Source of the DNA: Thiomicrorhabdus marina
GTDB taxonomy: Bacteria; Pseudomonadota; Gammaproteobacteria; Thiomicrospirales; Thiomicrospiraceae
DNA length: 64,000 bases
Direction: 5' to 3'
Assembly (NCBI RefSeq): GCF_017571465.1
Contig: NZ_JAGETV010000014.1
Coordinates: forward strand, 1 to 64,000
Positions 17,183 to 26,388 of the stretch are shown piece by piece. Position numbers and translations under genes: made by a program. Position 1 is the first letter of the stretch. Every line of letters starts with the position of its first letter. The notes below the pieces were generated by a model. That model did not search any database. It saw only the letters and a program-made list of their open reading frames with translations, and was not told where the DNA came from.

Positions 17183-18517
17183 ATGACCATTGATGAAGCG
17201 AAGCAATTTCTCGAAGAAAATCAGATCAAATATATCCTAGCGCAGTTTGTTGATATTCACGGTGTCGCTAAAACCAAATCGGTTCCGGCTAGCTGTTTGG
17301 AAGATATTGTTGAAGACGGTGCCGGATTCGCCGGGTTTGCTGTTTGGGGGCTCGGCATGGAACCCCACAGTGCCGACTATATGGCAAAAGCGGATTTGGA
17401 TACTTTAAGTATTGTTCCTTGGCAACCGGGCTATGCTCGTATTGCTTGTACCGGTCATGTGAATGACGAACCTTATGAATTTGATACACGCCATATTATG
17501 CTCAAACAGATTGAACGTCTAAGCACAAAAGGCTGGACGTTAAATACCGGAATCGAGCCGGAATTCAGCTTGTTGCGCCGTGGCGAGAATGGTCATCTAA
17601 TGCCGTATGACGAAAGCGATACCTTGGATAAGCCTTGTTATGACTATAAAGGGCTATCGCGCTCGCGTGCCTTTCTGGAAAAGTTTGTCGATTCTTTGCA
17701 GAAGGTCGGCTTTGATGTTTACCAGATTGATCACGAAGATGCCAACGGTCAGTTTGAAATCAACTACACCTATTCGGATGCGAAAACTTCCGCCGACCGT
17801 ATCACCTTCGTACGAATGGCCGGTAGCGAAATCGCCAATGAAATGGGCATGATCTGCTCGTTTATGCCAAAACCGAATGCCAACCGTACCGGTAACGGTT
17901 TCCACTTCCATCTATCGATTACCGATGATGCCGGCAATAACCTGTTTAAAGATGATTCCGACAGCAACAATATGGGGCTTTCCGAGCTAGCGTATCACTT
18001 TTTGGGTGGTTTGATGCAACATGCTAAAGCACTGTGTGCGATTGCTGCACCAACGGTTAACTCTTATAAACGCTTAGTTGTCGGGCGTTCGCTTTCCGGC
18101 GCAACATGGGCTCCGGCATTTATCAGTTATGGTGACAACAACCGCTCGGCAATGGTTCGCGTTCCTTACGGTCGTTTGGAATTCCGCTTGCCGGATACCG
18201 GCTGTAATCCTTATTTAGTAACCGCTGCGATTATCGCCGCAGGCTTGGATGGTATTGCCAAAAAGCTTAATCCGGGCGCACCGCACAATATTAATCACTA
18301 CGCCTTGTCGCTGGATGAGTTAAAGAATTTGGGCATTGATACTCTGCCGCAGTCGCTTTCCGAAGCGCTAGATGAGCTAGAAAAAGATCCTCTGTTTGCC
18401 GAACAGTTCGGCAGTAACTTTATGAAAGAATTTATTGAAATTAAACGCATGGAATGGGTTGAGTATCAACGCCATGTATCTGATTGGGAACTAAACCGTT
18501 ATGCGGAATATTTTTAA
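17183..18517 (+). CDS. gmaS: gamma-glutamylmethylamide synthetase (glutamine synthetase type III-like)
   Basis: GmaS ligates methylamine to the gamma-carboxyl of glutamate with ATP. The 444 residues have a glutamine-synthetase fold: a short beta-grasp N-terminal domain (about 1-105), then the catalytic barrel with EPEFSLL (metal Glu), [10 protein letters not shown] (ammonia/ATP site) and a late arginine-rich block [12 protein letters not shown]. It lies inside the mgd/mgs operon, which favours GmaS over a biosynthetic glutamine synthetase, since sequence alone does not fully separate the two. It starts 12 bases after mgdD with GGAG. Confidence 0.87.
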   Translation: MTIDEAKQFLEENQIKYILAQFVDIHGVAKTKSVPASCLEDIVEDGAGFAGFAVWGLGMEPHSADYMAKADLDTLSIVPWQPGYARIACTGHVNDEPYEFDTRHIMLKQIERLSTKGWTLNTGIEPEFSLLRRGENGHLMPYDESDTLDKPCYDYKGLSRSRAFLEKFVDSLQKVGFDVYQIDHEDANGQFEINYTYSDAKTSADRITFVRMAGSEIANEMGMICSFMPKPNANRTGNGFHFHLSITDDAGNNLFKDDSDSNNMGLSELAYHFLGGLMQHAKALCAIAAPTVNSYKRLVVGRSLSGATWAPAFISYGDNNRSAMVRVPYGRLEFRLPDTGCNPYLVTAAIIAAGLDGIAKKLNPGAPHNINHYALSLDELKNLGIDTLPQSLSEALDELEKDPLFAEQFGSNFMKEFIEIKRMEWVEYQRHVSDWELNRYAEYF

Positions 18518-18529
18518 AGGAGAAGGCTC

Positions 18530-19429
18530 ATGTGTGGAATTGTAGGCTTGTATTTAAAGAATAGCGTACTGGAAAGTCAGTTAGGCGAGCTTTTTGAACC
18601 GATGTTGATTGCTATGACCGGACGCGGGCCGGACAGTGCCGGTTTCGCGATTTACGGTGATGAAGTCGGTGACGACATGATTAAGTTGACCTTGCAACAC
18701 GAAGACGAACATTACCCTTGGCATAGTCTGGCGGAAATTCTGGAAGAGGAATTTAACACTGCTGTTTCGGTAATGCATAACGCCAACGCCGCTGTATTGA
18801 AGCTTAGTGCCGAAGAGATGCCGGTGCGTGCAGCGATCACTGATTTCGATGACAGTATTCGCATTATGAGTGTCGGCCATTCGATTGAGATTCTTAAAGA
18901 AGTGGGTCTGCCGCAACAGATTGCCGAGCGTTTCACTTTGTCCGGCATGAAGGGGTCGCACATTATCGGCCATACTCGTATGGCAACGGAAAGTGGCGTG
19001 ACCATGGAGGGTTCACATCCTTTTACCACCGGCATGGATTTGTGCTTGGTGCACAACGGTTCGCTTTCAAATCACAACCGGTTGCGCGAAGAGTTGAAGA
19101 AAGAAGGTATTCAGTTTGAGACCGAAAATGATTCCGAAGTAGCGGCGGGCTATTTGACTTGGCGTCTGCGAGAGGGGGCGAGCGTTAAAGAGGCGCTAGA
19201 AGGCGCGATTGAAGATTTAGACGGTTTCTTCACTTTTACGGTCGGCACCAAAGACGGTTTTGCGGTGGTTCGCGATCCGATTGCCTGTAAACCGGCGGTT
19301 ATGGCAGAAACCGATGATTATGTGGCAATGGCGTCCGAATATCATGCCTTGTCAACGCTGCCGGGCATTGAGAATGCCAAACTGTGGGAGCCGGATCCAG
19401 GCAAGGTGTATTTCTGGGGCAAGGGTTAA
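18530..19429 (+). CDS. mgsA: N-methylglutamate synthase subunit A (class II glutamine amidotransferase)
   Basis: The protein starts MCGIVGLYL, so Cys2 becomes the N-terminal nucleophile of a class II amidotransferase. GHTRMATESG and HNGSLSNH are the other active-site blocks. At 299 residues it matches the GltB amidotransferase domain alone. In MgsABC it should release methylamine from gamma-glutamylmethylamide and channel it to the synthase subunit. It has an AGGAG site and follows gmaS by 12 bases. Confidence 0.88.
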   Translation: MCGIVGLYLKNSVLESQLGELFEPMLIAMTGRGPDSAGFAIYGDEVGDDMIKLTLQHEDEHYPWHSLAEILEEEFNTAVSVMHNANAAVLKLSAEEMPVRAAITDFDDSIRIMSVGHSIEILKEVGLPQQIAERFTLSGMKGSHIIGHTRMATESGVTMEGSHPFTTGMDLCLVHNGSLSNHNRLREELKKEGIQFETENDSEVAAGYLTWRLREGASVKEALEGAIEDLDGFFTFTVGTKDGFAVVRDPIACKPAVMAETDDYVAMASEYHALSTLPGIENAKLWEPDPGKVYFWGKG

Positions 19430-19477
19430 TTACCAACGTTAAACAGTCAGCGCAAATAAGAGAAGAAAGGATTTGCC

Positions 19478-20155
19478 ATGGAATTTGATTTAAAAACACA
19501 AACAGTGCGCGACGTGAACCAAGCACTGCATGATTTACCGAAAGACCAAGAAACTGAAGTTGTAGTCAATAACATTAGCGGTGATCACAATCTTGCGGTT
19601 GGTATGGATCAGCCGGCAAAAATTACCCTTAACGGTCATGCCGGTTACTACTGTGCCGGCATGAATAAGGAAGCGGAAATTGTGGTTAACGGTAATGTCG
19701 GGCAGGGGGTTGCCGAAAACATGATGTCCGGCAAGGTGCATATCAAAGGCAATGCCAGTCAGTCTGCAGCAGCAACCGCACACGGTGGTTTGCTGGTGGT
19801 TGACGGTGATGCGGCGGCGCGTTGCGGTATTTCGATGAAAGGGGTCAATATCGTAGTCAAAGGTTCGGTTGGTCATATGAGTGCCTTTATGGGGCAAGCA
19901 GGTTGCTTAGTTGTGTGTGGCGATGCAGGAGATGCGCTTGGCGATTCGCTGTATGAAGCGCATCTGTATGTCAAAGGGAAAGTTGAATCTCTGGGAGCGG
20001 ATTGTGTACAGAAAGAGATGCGAGCCGAGCATATCGAAGAGCTGTCGGCATTATTAAAACAAGCCGGATGTGACGATAATCCAGAAGATTTTACCCGTTA
20101 TGGTTCAGGCCGAAATCTATACAACTTTAAAGTTGATAACACCTCAGCTTACTAG
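19478..20155 (+). CDS. mgsB: N-methylglutamate synthase subunit B (GltB C-terminal/GlxC-like)
   Basis: The 225-residue protein is built of the right-handed beta-helix repeats of the glutamate synthase C-terminal domain (GXGXG pattern), for example the repeated VVNGNVGQG, IKGNASQS and VDGDAAARC turns. It is a structural partner linking MgsA and MgsC. It is preceded by GAAAGGA after a 48-base gap, the longest inside the operon. It has no catalytic residues, as is usual. Confidence 0.88.
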   Translation: MEFDLKTQTVRDVNQALHDLPKDQETEVVVNNISGDHNLAVGMDQPAKITLNGHAGYYCAGMNKEAEIVVNGNVGQGVAENMMSGKVHIKGNASQSAAATAHGGLLVVDGDAAARCGISMKGVNIVVKGSVGHMSAFMGQAGCLVVCGDAGDALGDSLYEAHLYVKGKVESLGADCVQKEMRAEHIEELSALLKQAGCDDNPEDFTRYGSGRNLYNFKVDNTSAY

Positions 20156-20180
20156 CCGCGCAAGAATAAAGGAGTCTGTT

Positions 20181-21503
20181 ATGACAATGGAAAAACCAGG
20201 ACTAATTGAATCGGCTACGTTTAGTCGAGATGTGATTAATGAAATTCAACGTGCCGCCGATACCGGCATCTACGATATTCGCGGCTTTGGTGCCAAACGA
20301 AAAGTACCGCATTTTGATGATCTACTTTTCCTCGGCGCGAGTATGTCGCGCTATCCGCTGGAAGGCTATCGGGAGAAATGCGGTACGGATGTGATCTTGG
20401 GAACGCGCTTCGCCAAAAAACCAATTAAATTGGATACGGTAGTCACGATTGCTGGTATGAGTTTTGGAGCGCTTTCGGCGAATGCCAAAGAAGCTTTGGG
20501 ACGCGGTGCGAATATCGCCGGAACTTCGACCACTACCGGTGATGGCGGTATGACACCGGAAGAACGCCAGAACTCTAAAACGCTGGTTTACCAGTACCTG
20601 CCGTCTCGTTATGGCATGAATCCAGACGATTTGCGTAAAGCGGATGCCATTGAAGTGGTGCTTGGACAAGGCGCTAAACCGGGCGGCGGCGGAATGCTGT
20701 TAGGGCAAAAGATTACCGACCGGGTTGCCAAAATGCGTACCCTGCCAAAAGGTATTGACCAGCGTAGTGCCTGTCGCCATCCAGACTGGACTGGGCCGGA
20801 TGACTTGGCAATCAAGATTCAAGAACTGCGTGAAATCACCGATTGGCAAGTGCCGATTTACATTAAAGTCGGTGCGACTCGTACTTACTATGATGTCAAA
20901 CTGGCGGTGAAAGCCGGTGCAGACGTGATCGTGGTAGACGGTATGCAGGGGGGTACTGCTGCCACCCAAGATGTCTTTATCGAGCATGTCGGGATTCCGA
21001 CCATGGCAGCGATTCCACAAGCGGTTCGCGCTTTGCAGGAAATGGGCATGCATCGTAAGGTTCAGCTGATTGTTTCCGGCGGTATTCGTAGCGGTGCCGA
21101 TGTAGCTAAGTGCATGGCGCTGGGTGCCGATGCGGTTGCGATAGGTACAGCGGCTTTAGTAGCGTTGGGTTGTAACCACCCGAAATGGGATGATGAGTAT
21201 CAAAAAATCGGCTCGGCAGCCGGTTTTTACGATGATTATCATGAAGGCAAGTGTCCGGCCGGTATCTCTACTCAAGATCCGGATTTGGCTTCGCGCTTGG
21301 ATCCTGTCGATGCTGGACGTCGTCTGGCGAATTATTTGAATGTATTGACCTTGGAAGCACAAACCTTGGCGCGTGCTTGCGGTAAATCGCATCTGCATAA
21401 TTTGGAACCGGAAGACTTGGTTGCCTTGAATGTTGAAGCTGCGGCAATGGCCGGTGTTCCTCTGGCCGGTACCGACTGGATTCCGGGTAAAAGCGGGTAC
21501 TAG
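20181..21503 (+). CDS. mgsC: N-methylglutamate synthase subunit C (FMN glutamate synthase domain)
   Basis: The subunit carries the FMN-binding (beta/alpha)8 domain of glutamate synthase and performs reductive condensation with 2-oxoglutarate to form N-methylglutamate. I prefer the ATG at 20181, with AAAGGAG seven bases ahead, giving 440 residues; the frame is open upstream into mgsB. Motifs include [36 protein letters not shown] and [12 protein letters not shown], typical of the glutamate synthase barrel. Cysteines around CNHP and [10 protein letters not shown] could be the iron-sulfur ligands seen in GltB-like proteins. Confidence 0.9.
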   Translation: MTMEKPGLIESATFSRDVINEIQRAADTGIYDIRGFGAKRKVPHFDDLLFLGASMSRYPLEGYREKCGTDVILGTRFAKKPIKLDTVVTIAGMSFGALSANAKEALGRGANIAGTSTTTGDGGMTPEERQNSKTLVYQYLPSRYGMNPDDLRKADAIEVVLGQGAKPGGGGMLLGQKITDRVAKMRTLPKGIDQRSACRHPDWTGPDDLAIKIQELREITDWQVPIYIKVGATRTYYDVKLAVKAGADVIVVDGMQGGTAATQDVFIEHVGIPTMAAIPQAVRALQEMGMHRKVQLIVSGGIRSGADVAKCMALGADAVAIGTAALVALGCNHPKWDDEYQKIGSAAGFYDDYHEGKCPAGISTQDPDLASRLDPVDAGRRLANYLNVLTLEAQTLARACGKSHLHNLEPEDLVALNVEAAAMAGVPLAGTDWIPGKSGY

Positions 21504-21508
21504 AGGCA

Positions 21509-22378
21509 ATGACAGCACAATTGATTGACGGTAAAAAAGTCTCCAAAGCAGTTCGTCAGAAGATTAAGAGTCAAGTGGATGAACGACTTTCGCAAGGTTT
21601 GCGAGCTCCGGGCTTGGCGGTGATTTTAATCGGTGATGATCCGGCATCATCGGTGTACGTCAATAATAAAAAACGTGCCTGTGAAGAGGTTGGTTTCGTT
21701 TCCAAGTCCTGGCACTGGCCGGCAACGACAACTCAGAGCGAGTTGTTGGCATTGATCAAGGAGTTGAATGAAGATCATTCGATTGATGGTATTTTGGTAC
21801 AGCTTCCTTTGCCGGAGCATATTGAAACGGAAACGGTGATCGAATCGATTCATCCTGACAAGGATGTAGATGGTTTTCATCCATACAATATTGGCCGTTT
21901 GACGGTGCGTATGCCGACTTTGCGTCCTTGCACACCTTACGGTTGCATGACCTTGCTAAAGCATTATGGTCTATCGGCTAAAGGGAAACATGCGGTGATT
22001 GTCGGCGCGTCCAATATTGTTGGGCGCCCTATGTCATTGGAATTGTTGCTTGCCGGTGCTACCACTACCGTTTGTCATCGTTTTACCGATGATTTGCAAA
22101 GCCATGTCGCTTTAGCAGATATTTTGGTGGTGGCGGTCGGCAAGCCCGGTTTCATTCCGGCGGAATGGCTCAAGCCGGGTTGTATTGTGATTGATGTCGG
22201 CATTAACCGGCTAGACGATGGCCGATTGACAGGGGATGTTGACCCAGCAGCGAGCGAAGTGGCTTCTTATGTGACTCCGGTGCCGGGCGGAGTCGGGCCT
22301 ATGACCATCGCGACTTTGCTGGAAAATACCTTGCTGGCTTGCGAAAGACATCAGCAAAGTCCCTATTTTTCTACCTGA
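21509..22378 (+). CDS. folD: bifunctional methylene-THF dehydrogenase/methenyl-THF cyclohydrolase
   Basis: FolD oxidises 5,10-methylene-THF with NADP and hydrolyses the methenyl product to 10-formyl-THF. At 289 residues it has normal length, with catalytic Tyr50 and Lys54 in the [13 protein letters not shown] block, [12 protein letters not shown] for NADP and the signature [17 protein letters not shown]. It starts 5 bases after mgsC, so it belongs to the operon. Between MgdC and PurU it completes the route from N-methylglutamate to formate. Whether this is the only folD in the genome is not visible. Confidence 0.95.
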   Translation: MTAQLIDGKKVSKAVRQKIKSQVDERLSQGLRAPGLAVILIGDDPASSVYVNNKKRACEEVGFVSKSWHWPATTTQSELLALIKELNEDHSIDGILVQLPLPEHIETETVIESIHPDKDVDGFHPYNIGRLTVRMPTLRPCTPYGCMTLLKHYGLSAKGKHAVIVGASNIVGRPMSLELLLAGATTTVCHRFTDDLQSHVALADILVVAVGKPGFIPAEWLKPGCIVIDVGINRLDDGRLTGDVDPAASEVASYVTPVPGGVGPMTIATLLENTLLACERHQQSPYFST

Positions 22379-22411
22379 TTTATATTTGTATTGTTTAACT
22401 CACCTAGATTT

Positions 22412-22447
22412 GCCATGCTGATCATTTAAGAAACGCATGGCTTTTTT
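22412..22447 (+). terminator. intrinsic terminator after folD
   Basis: GCCATGC (22412-22418) pairs perfectly with GCATGGC (22435-22441) and is followed by TTTTTT. It marks the end of the ten-gene operon. It lies only 17 bases before the next start codon on the same strand, so it may act as a partial stop or attenuator for the amidotransferase gene. Confidence 0.8.
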
Positions 22448-22464
22448 GTTTGGAGGTTTTATCT

Positions 22465-23154
22465 ATGAACGTTGTGGTATTGGTTCATGCACCTTTTGAA
22501 AGACTCGGTCAGATTGCGATTTGGCTGGAACAGCATTCAGCCAAGGTTATGGAAGTTACTTTGTTTCAATCCGAATATACTTTTCCCGATTTAACTGAAA
22601 AAGATTTGGTCATTGTTTTAGGCGGGCCGATGAGTGTTAATGAGGAGGATAAGTACCCCTGGTTAATCCCGGAAAAGGCTTATATTCGTGATGTAATTGC
22701 TGCCGATATCCCATTACTTGGCATCTGTCTTGGCGGTCAATTAATTGCCAATGCATTAGGCTATAAGGTCACAGCTAATCCCGAGGTTGAAATTGGCTGG
22801 CATAAGGTCGAGTCGGTGGCTGAATCTAGTGATGTTTTTCAGTTTCCCAAGCAGTTGGATATTTTTAATTGGCATGGTGAAACCTTTGAATTGCCAAAGG
22901 GGGCAACCCGCCTGTTAAAAAGTGAGGTCTGTGCTAATCAAGGTTTCCAACTTGGGCGGCGAATTATCGGTTTGCAATGTCATCCGGAAGTTCGCAAACA
23001 AGAAATCCAAGAGTGGATTGATGAAATCAGTGGACAGATGGTGGAAGGCGATTATGTGCATACACCGGAGCAGATGTTGAGTGTTGCTGAAGAGAAAATG
23101 TCAGCGGTCAGGCCGGTTCTTTTTGCTATGTTGGATTATCTTGTCGAGCCATAA
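22465..23154 (+). CDS. type 1 glutamine amidotransferase (GMP-synthase-like)
   Basis: The 229-residue protein has the class I amidotransferase triad: nucleophile Cys in LLGICLGGQL and His/Glu in LQCHPEV. The ATG at 22465 follows GGAGG by eight bases, which decides the start over an upstream TTG at 22450. It is a stand-alone GATase_1 domain of the kind also seen in gamma-glutamyl hydrolases. Given its place after the methylamine operon, it might act on a gamma-glutamyl amide, but that is speculation. A terminator lies immediately upstream, and no separate promoter is obvious. Confidence 0.82.
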   Translation: MNVVVLVHAPFERLGQIAIWLEQHSAKVMEVTLFQSEYTFPDLTEKDLVIVLGGPMSVNEEDKYPWLIPEKAYIRDVIAADIPLLGICLGGQLIANALGYKVTANPEVEIGWHKVESVAESSDVFQFPKQLDIFNWHGETFELPKGATRLLKSEVCANQGFQLGRRIIGLQCHPEVRKQEIQEWIDEISGQMVEGDYVHTPEQMLSVAEEKMSAVRPVLFAMLDYLVEP

Positions 23155-23222
23155 TCTAAAATTCATCTCAGACTTGGTATCGAGTTGCAATTATTCAGAC
23201 TAAGTCCTTAACTATTTCTTGG

Positions 23223-23669
23223 TTATAGTGTTTTACTGAAAACGCCTAAACGGGTACTTGAGAATGCTTGTTTTCGATAGAAATCGATTGCCGGTTGGTT
23301 GTCTAAATCATATACCAGTTGCGCTCGATTACAGCCGCTGTCTCGGCACCAAACCAATAATTCATCCATCATTTTGGTACCGATACCTTGACCGCGAAAA
23401 TCAGGGTGTAGCACCACATCTTCAATCCATGCAGATTTCTTTCCGCTGGCGGTGGAATAGACCCACTGTGCACTACACATGCCGATAATTTTTATGCCGT
23501 TGCTTGCCACCAATGCGCAACGCTCGCTATCGTCAATGATCTTTTGTAAGGCGCTTTGGCTCAGATCCGCATCAAATATAAAATCGGCTTCTATCGAAAA
23601 CAGCGTCTGCAATAAGGCGCTCATCTGATTGATGTCGGTAGCTTGCGCTTGGCGAATAGTAATGCTCAT
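23223..23669 (-). CDS. GNAT family N-acetyltransferase
   Basis: The 148-residue acetyltransferase has the acetyl-CoA motif A, VLHPDFRGQGIGTKMMDELL, and motif B, NQPAIDFYRKQAF. The ATG at 23669 has AGGAA nine bases before it, whereas the upstream ATG at 23678 would touch the ribosome site. The substrate is unknown. It follows amtB on the same strand, with a hairpin between, so it may share readthrough transcription. Confidence 0.85.
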   Translation of the reverse strand: MSITIRQAQATDINQMSALLQTLFSIEADFIFDADLSQSALQKIIDDSERCALVASNGIKIIGMCSAQWVYSTASGKKSAWIEDVVLHPDFRGQGIGTKMMDELLVWCRDSGCNRAQLVYDLDNQPAIDFYRKQAFSSTRLGVFSKTL

Positions 23670-23689
23670 AAATTTCATTTCCTAAAATG

Positions 23690-23716
23690 CATACGACCGC
23701 ATAGAGCGGCCGTATG
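23690..23716 (-). terminator. hairpin downstream of amtB
   Basis: An 11-bp stem with one wobble (CATACGACCGC at 23690-23700 and GCGGCCGTATG at 23706-23716) lies right after amtB. On the minus strand it is followed by GCATTTTAGG, a weak T-run. It probably reduces readthrough from glnK-amtB into the GNAT gene. Confidence 0.55.
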
Positions 23717-23736
23717 GTTTGTATAAAAAAGTGGGC

Positions 23737-24990
23737 TTATTGTTTGTGGTCAAACTCAGGGTAAGCTTCCATACCACATTCGTTATAGTCCATCCCTTCC
23801 ATCTCTTCTTCTTTGCTAGGACGCAATCCCATCGCTTTGTCGATAATGAAAAGAACGATTAGTGAAGCGATAAACATCCAAGCGAAAGTTGCGGCAGTAC
23901 CGATTAGCTGACCCATAAAGGTCGCATCGCCGTTGCTGAATAGCACCGCGAAGATCCCCCAGATACCAACGGTACCGTGTACAGAAATCGCGCCGACCGG
24001 ATCATCGATTTTGATTTTGTCCATAAACATAACCGAGAAGAACACAATCGCGCCGCCAACGGCACCGACGAACACTGCCAGTCCTGGAGACGGAGCAAGT
24101 GGCTCAGCAGTAATTGCTACCAGACCGGCCAGTGCGCCATTGATGACCATGGTCAAATCGGTTTTCCCGAACTTAAATTTGCTTAGAAGGGCGGCCACAA
24201 TCATCCCGGCCGCTGCCGCTGCGTTGGTGTTTACGAAGATTTTCGCAACGGCATTGGCTTCGTCGACATTGGCTACCTTAAGTTCAGAACCGCCGTTAAA
24301 GCCGAACCAACCCATCCATAGGATAAACATACCCAAGGTTGCCATCGGTAAGTTTGCTCCCGGAATAGCGCGGACTTGGCCGTTCGGCCCGTAGCGACCT
24401 AAGCGAGGGCCAACCATAATCACGGCTGCAAGCGCTGCTGCGGCACCGGCCATGTGAACCACAACCGAACCGGCAAAGTCTTGGAAGCCTAGCTGATCTA
24501 ACCAGCCGCCGCCCCATTTCCAATAACCTTCCATCGGATAGATAACGGCTGTCATCACCACCGCAAAGACGAGGAAAGGCCAAAGCTTCATACGCTCGGC
24601 AACCGCACCGGAAACAATCGACATGGTTGCTGCAGCGAATACTGCTTGGAAAATGAAGTCAGACATTGCTGAATAATAAGGCGCGTCATCACCGCCGGCA
24701 ATGACCGCTTCAACCGTATTGTCTGCACCTAGCAGGAAGCTTAGGTTTGGCAAGAACGAGCTGATTGGATCGCCAGGGTACATGACGTTGTAACCGACAA
24801 ATAGATAGGTTGTACAAGCAACACTATATAAAAGGGCATTTTTAGATAGGATTTCGACAGTGTTTTTGCTTCGCACCAATCCTGCTTCAAGCATGGCAAA
24901 ACCGGCGGCCATCCACATAACGAAGACAGCGCTAACTAAAAAATAGAATGTATCAAGTGCATAAGATAATTGTAAAAAGTTGCTTTCCAT
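23737..24990 (-). CDS. amtB: ammonium/methylammonium transporter
   Basis: The 417-residue Amt/Rh channel has about eleven membrane helices and the paired pore histidines in VVHMAGAAAAL and SVHGTVGIWG. The N terminus is a membrane helix without an obvious cleavable signal. AmtB imports ammonium and its analogue methylammonium, which makes it a plausible feeder for the nearby GmaS route. It follows glnK by about 50 bases on the same strand, the standard glnK-amtB pair in which GlnK blocks the pore when nitrogen is plentiful. Confidence 0.93.
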   Translation of the reverse strand: MESNFLQLSYALDTFYFLVSAVFVMWMAAGFAMLEAGLVRSKNTVEILSKNALLYSVACTTYLFVGYNVMYPGDPISSFLPNLSFLLGADNTVEAVIAGGDDAPYYSAMSDFIFQAVFAAATMSIVSGAVAERMKLWPFLVFAVVMTAVIYPMEGYWKWGGGWLDQLGFQDFAGSVVVHMAGAAAALAAVIMVGPRLGRYGPNGQVRAIPGANLPMATLGMFILWMGWFGFNGGSELKVANVDEANAVAKIFVNTNAAAAAGMIVAALLSKFKFGKTDLTMVINGALAGLVAITAEPLAPSPGLAVFVGAVGGAIVFFSVMFMDKIKIDDPVGAISVHGTVGIWGIFAVLFSNGDATFMGQLIGTAATFAWMFIASLIVLFIIDKAMGLRPSKEEEMEGMDYNECGMEAYPEFDHKQ

Positions 24991-25040
24991 AAAGTGTTAC
25001 CTCAAGTAGTTTCCCTCATAGCCAAAGTTAAAAAGTTAAG

Positions 25041-25379
25041 TTATAAAGCGTCTTGGTCAGACTCTCCTGTTCGGATTCGAACGGTTTTTTCGACAGGAAA
25101 GGTGAAAATCTTCCCATCTCCTGGTTTGCCGGTTTTAGCATGCGCTACGATGATGCTCATCGCATCTTCTAGCTTGTCTTGCGGAACGACGGTTTCAAGC
25201 ATTAATTTGGGTACAAAATGAATTTCATATTCCGTACCTCGGTAGATTTCCGTATGACCTTTTTGACGACCATACCCTTTGACTTCGGTTATGGTGACGC
25301 CGTTGACACCTATATCAATTAGCGCTTCACGAACATCATCCAATTTGTAAGGGTTTATGACCGCTTTGATCAGTTTCAT
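25041..25379 (-). CDS. glnK: PII nitrogen regulatory protein
   Basis: The 112-residue PII protein has a complete T-loop with Tyr51 in EIYRGTEYEIHF for uridylylation, the TGKPGDGKIF ATP-binding B-loop and the C-terminal VRIRTGESDQDAL block. Linkage to amtB identifies it as GlnK rather than GlnB. The start codon follows a strong GGAGGT that is part of a perfect palindrome. No sigma54 -24/-12 site was found upstream. Confidence 0.95.
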   Translation of the reverse strand: MKLIKAVINPYKLDDVREALIDIGVNGVTITEVKGYGRQKGHTEIYRGTEYEIHFVPKLMLETVVPQDKLEDAMSIIVAHAKTGKPGDGKIFTFPVEKTVRIRTGESDQDAL

Positions 25380-25384
25380 AAGCG

Positions 25385-25437
25385 ACCTCCGGAGGTGTAG
25401 GTTCTTAGTAAGAAGGGAGGCTCAAAATCAGCCTCCC
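25385..25437 (-). promoter_or_regulatory. glnK leader hairpin and palindromic Shine-Dalgarno
   Basis: On the minus strand, the leader first forms an 8-bp hairpin GGGAGGCT/AGCCTCCC (25415-25437, 7-base loop). About 18 bases later comes ACCTCCGGAGGT (25385-25396), whose second half is the glnK ribosome site. The pyrimidine arms of both elements can pair with the purine-rich ribosome site, so alternative folds could open or hide it. Function is inferred from complementarity only. Confidence 0.45.
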
Positions 25438-25550
25438 TAAAGGGTGGTATGGAACAAATACCGAAAGGCTACAAGGGAATTTCTTGCCATGAAAAGCAAA
25501 GTTTAGTTTTATCAATAGGTTAGGCTGTTTTTTCGGGGTTTTATTCCCTT

Positions 25551-25571
25551 GGTGAAACAAAGTTTCGCACC
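25551..25571. promoter_or_regulatory. GTGAAAC-AAA-GTTTC palindrome
   Basis: The site contains GAAAC and GTTTC around AAA (25554-25566), with GGTG and CACC outside. It shares AAAGTTTC with the right half-site of the methylamine promoter (11403-11412). It lies between glnK and the XRE-cupin gene. It may be an operator for that regulator, but this is a guess from shared motif and place. Confidence 0.35.
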
Positions 25572-25664
25572 AGTGACGGGTGAAATAATTCTTTTTTGGT
25601 GCGTATCAAGAGATGTTGCGAGAGAAGTAGAAAACGAGCAACGGACTGTGCTGTTCATAGAAGA

Positions 25665-25785
25665 TGCGTTTCACTTTGGAAATAAAAAGTGTTCGACTCG
25701 GTTCGCAATGACCGTCATTGCGAGGCCTTTTTTATGGGCCGTGGCAATCTCTTTTTTAACAAATAAATTTCCAAAGTGAACCGCA
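25665..25785. repeat. short inverted-repeat element containing a REP-like palindrome
   Basis: TGCGTTTCACTTTGGAAAT (25665-25683) and its reverse complement at 25767-25785 match at 18 of 19 bases and bound a 121-bp element. Inside are CAATGACCGTCATTG (a near-perfect palindrome), CATTGCGAGGCC, GGGCC and GTGGCAATCTC. The pair CATTGCGAGG / GTGGCAATCT resembles palindromic repeats common in many bacterial genomes. A frame running through it (25549-25779) is not credible as a gene. Confidence 0.7.
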
Positions 25786-25806
25786 TTGGTCGGTATGCGC
25801 AGGGAT

Positions 25807-26388
25807 TTATTTGCTGTCGTAAATAATAATATTGAGGAATTTAATCGGAACGTCGATCAGTTCTTCAGGGCCATGCGAAACTTTTGCATCATAGGTGAGC
25901 GAATCACCGGGTTTCATGTGGTAAGTCGATTTACCATGACGATAAATCATCTCACCTTCCAATAGATACATAAAAACTTTCCCTTCGTGGCTGAATGACG
26001 GGAATATTTCACTTTGGTTATCCAGCGAAATAAGGAAAGGTTCGAACTTTCTATTCTGCCCGGAATCGTAGTTAAGCAGATGATAAGTATGTCCTACCTT
26101 AGTGCCTCGACGTACTACTTCCAAGCGTGAATCGGCTCTGACCAGTTGTGCGGACTCACCTTCGGTCTCGAACTCTTTAAAGAAAGCGGAAATCGGAACG
26201 CCCAGTGCTTTGGAAATTCGCAATAACGAATCGAGACTTGGCGATGCCTGACCATTTTCGATTTTGCTAAACATTCCACGACTAATACTGGATTGCTCAG
26301 AAACTTCGGCGATGGTTAACCCTTGTTTTTTACGGTATTCATTGATCACTCGGCCAATGAAAGAGTCCAGTTTACTGTCTTTATCCAT
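25807..26388 (-). CDS. XRE-family transcriptional regulator with C-terminal cupin
   Basis: The 193-residue regulator has an N-terminal helix-turn-helix (about 8-63; LTIAEVSEQSSISRGMFSKIENG) and a cupin domain (about 110-190; GEMIYRHGKSTYHMKPGD). This architecture (PuuR/SutR-like) senses small ligands. Relatives often sit beside glutamine-synthetase-III-type and gamma-glutamyl pathways, so control of the methylamine operon or glnK-amtB is a reasonable inference. Its own upstream region has an ATGAAACT half-site at 26433-26440, the same as the left half of the operon operator. There is no operon partner. Confidence 0.85.
   Translation of the reverse strand: MDKDSKLDSFIGRVINEYRKKQGLTIAEVSEQSSISRGMFSKIENGQASPSLDSLLRISKALGVPISAFFKEFETEGESAQLVRADSRLEVVRRGTKVGHTYHLLNYDSGQNRKFEPFLISLDNQSEIFPSFSHEGKVFMYLLEGEMIYRHGKSTYHMKPGDSLTYDAKVSHGPEELIDVPIKFLNIIIYDSK

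Noticed and set aside
25441-25560. Possible sigma54 promoter for glnK (TGGCAAG followed by TTGT on the minus strand)
   Set aside because: The spacing places CC, not GC, at the -12 position, so the consensus is not met.
25549-25779. Open frame of 76 codons on the plus strand between glnK and the XRE gene
   Set aside because: It runs through a palindrome and an inverted-repeat element, has no ribosome site and resembles no protein.
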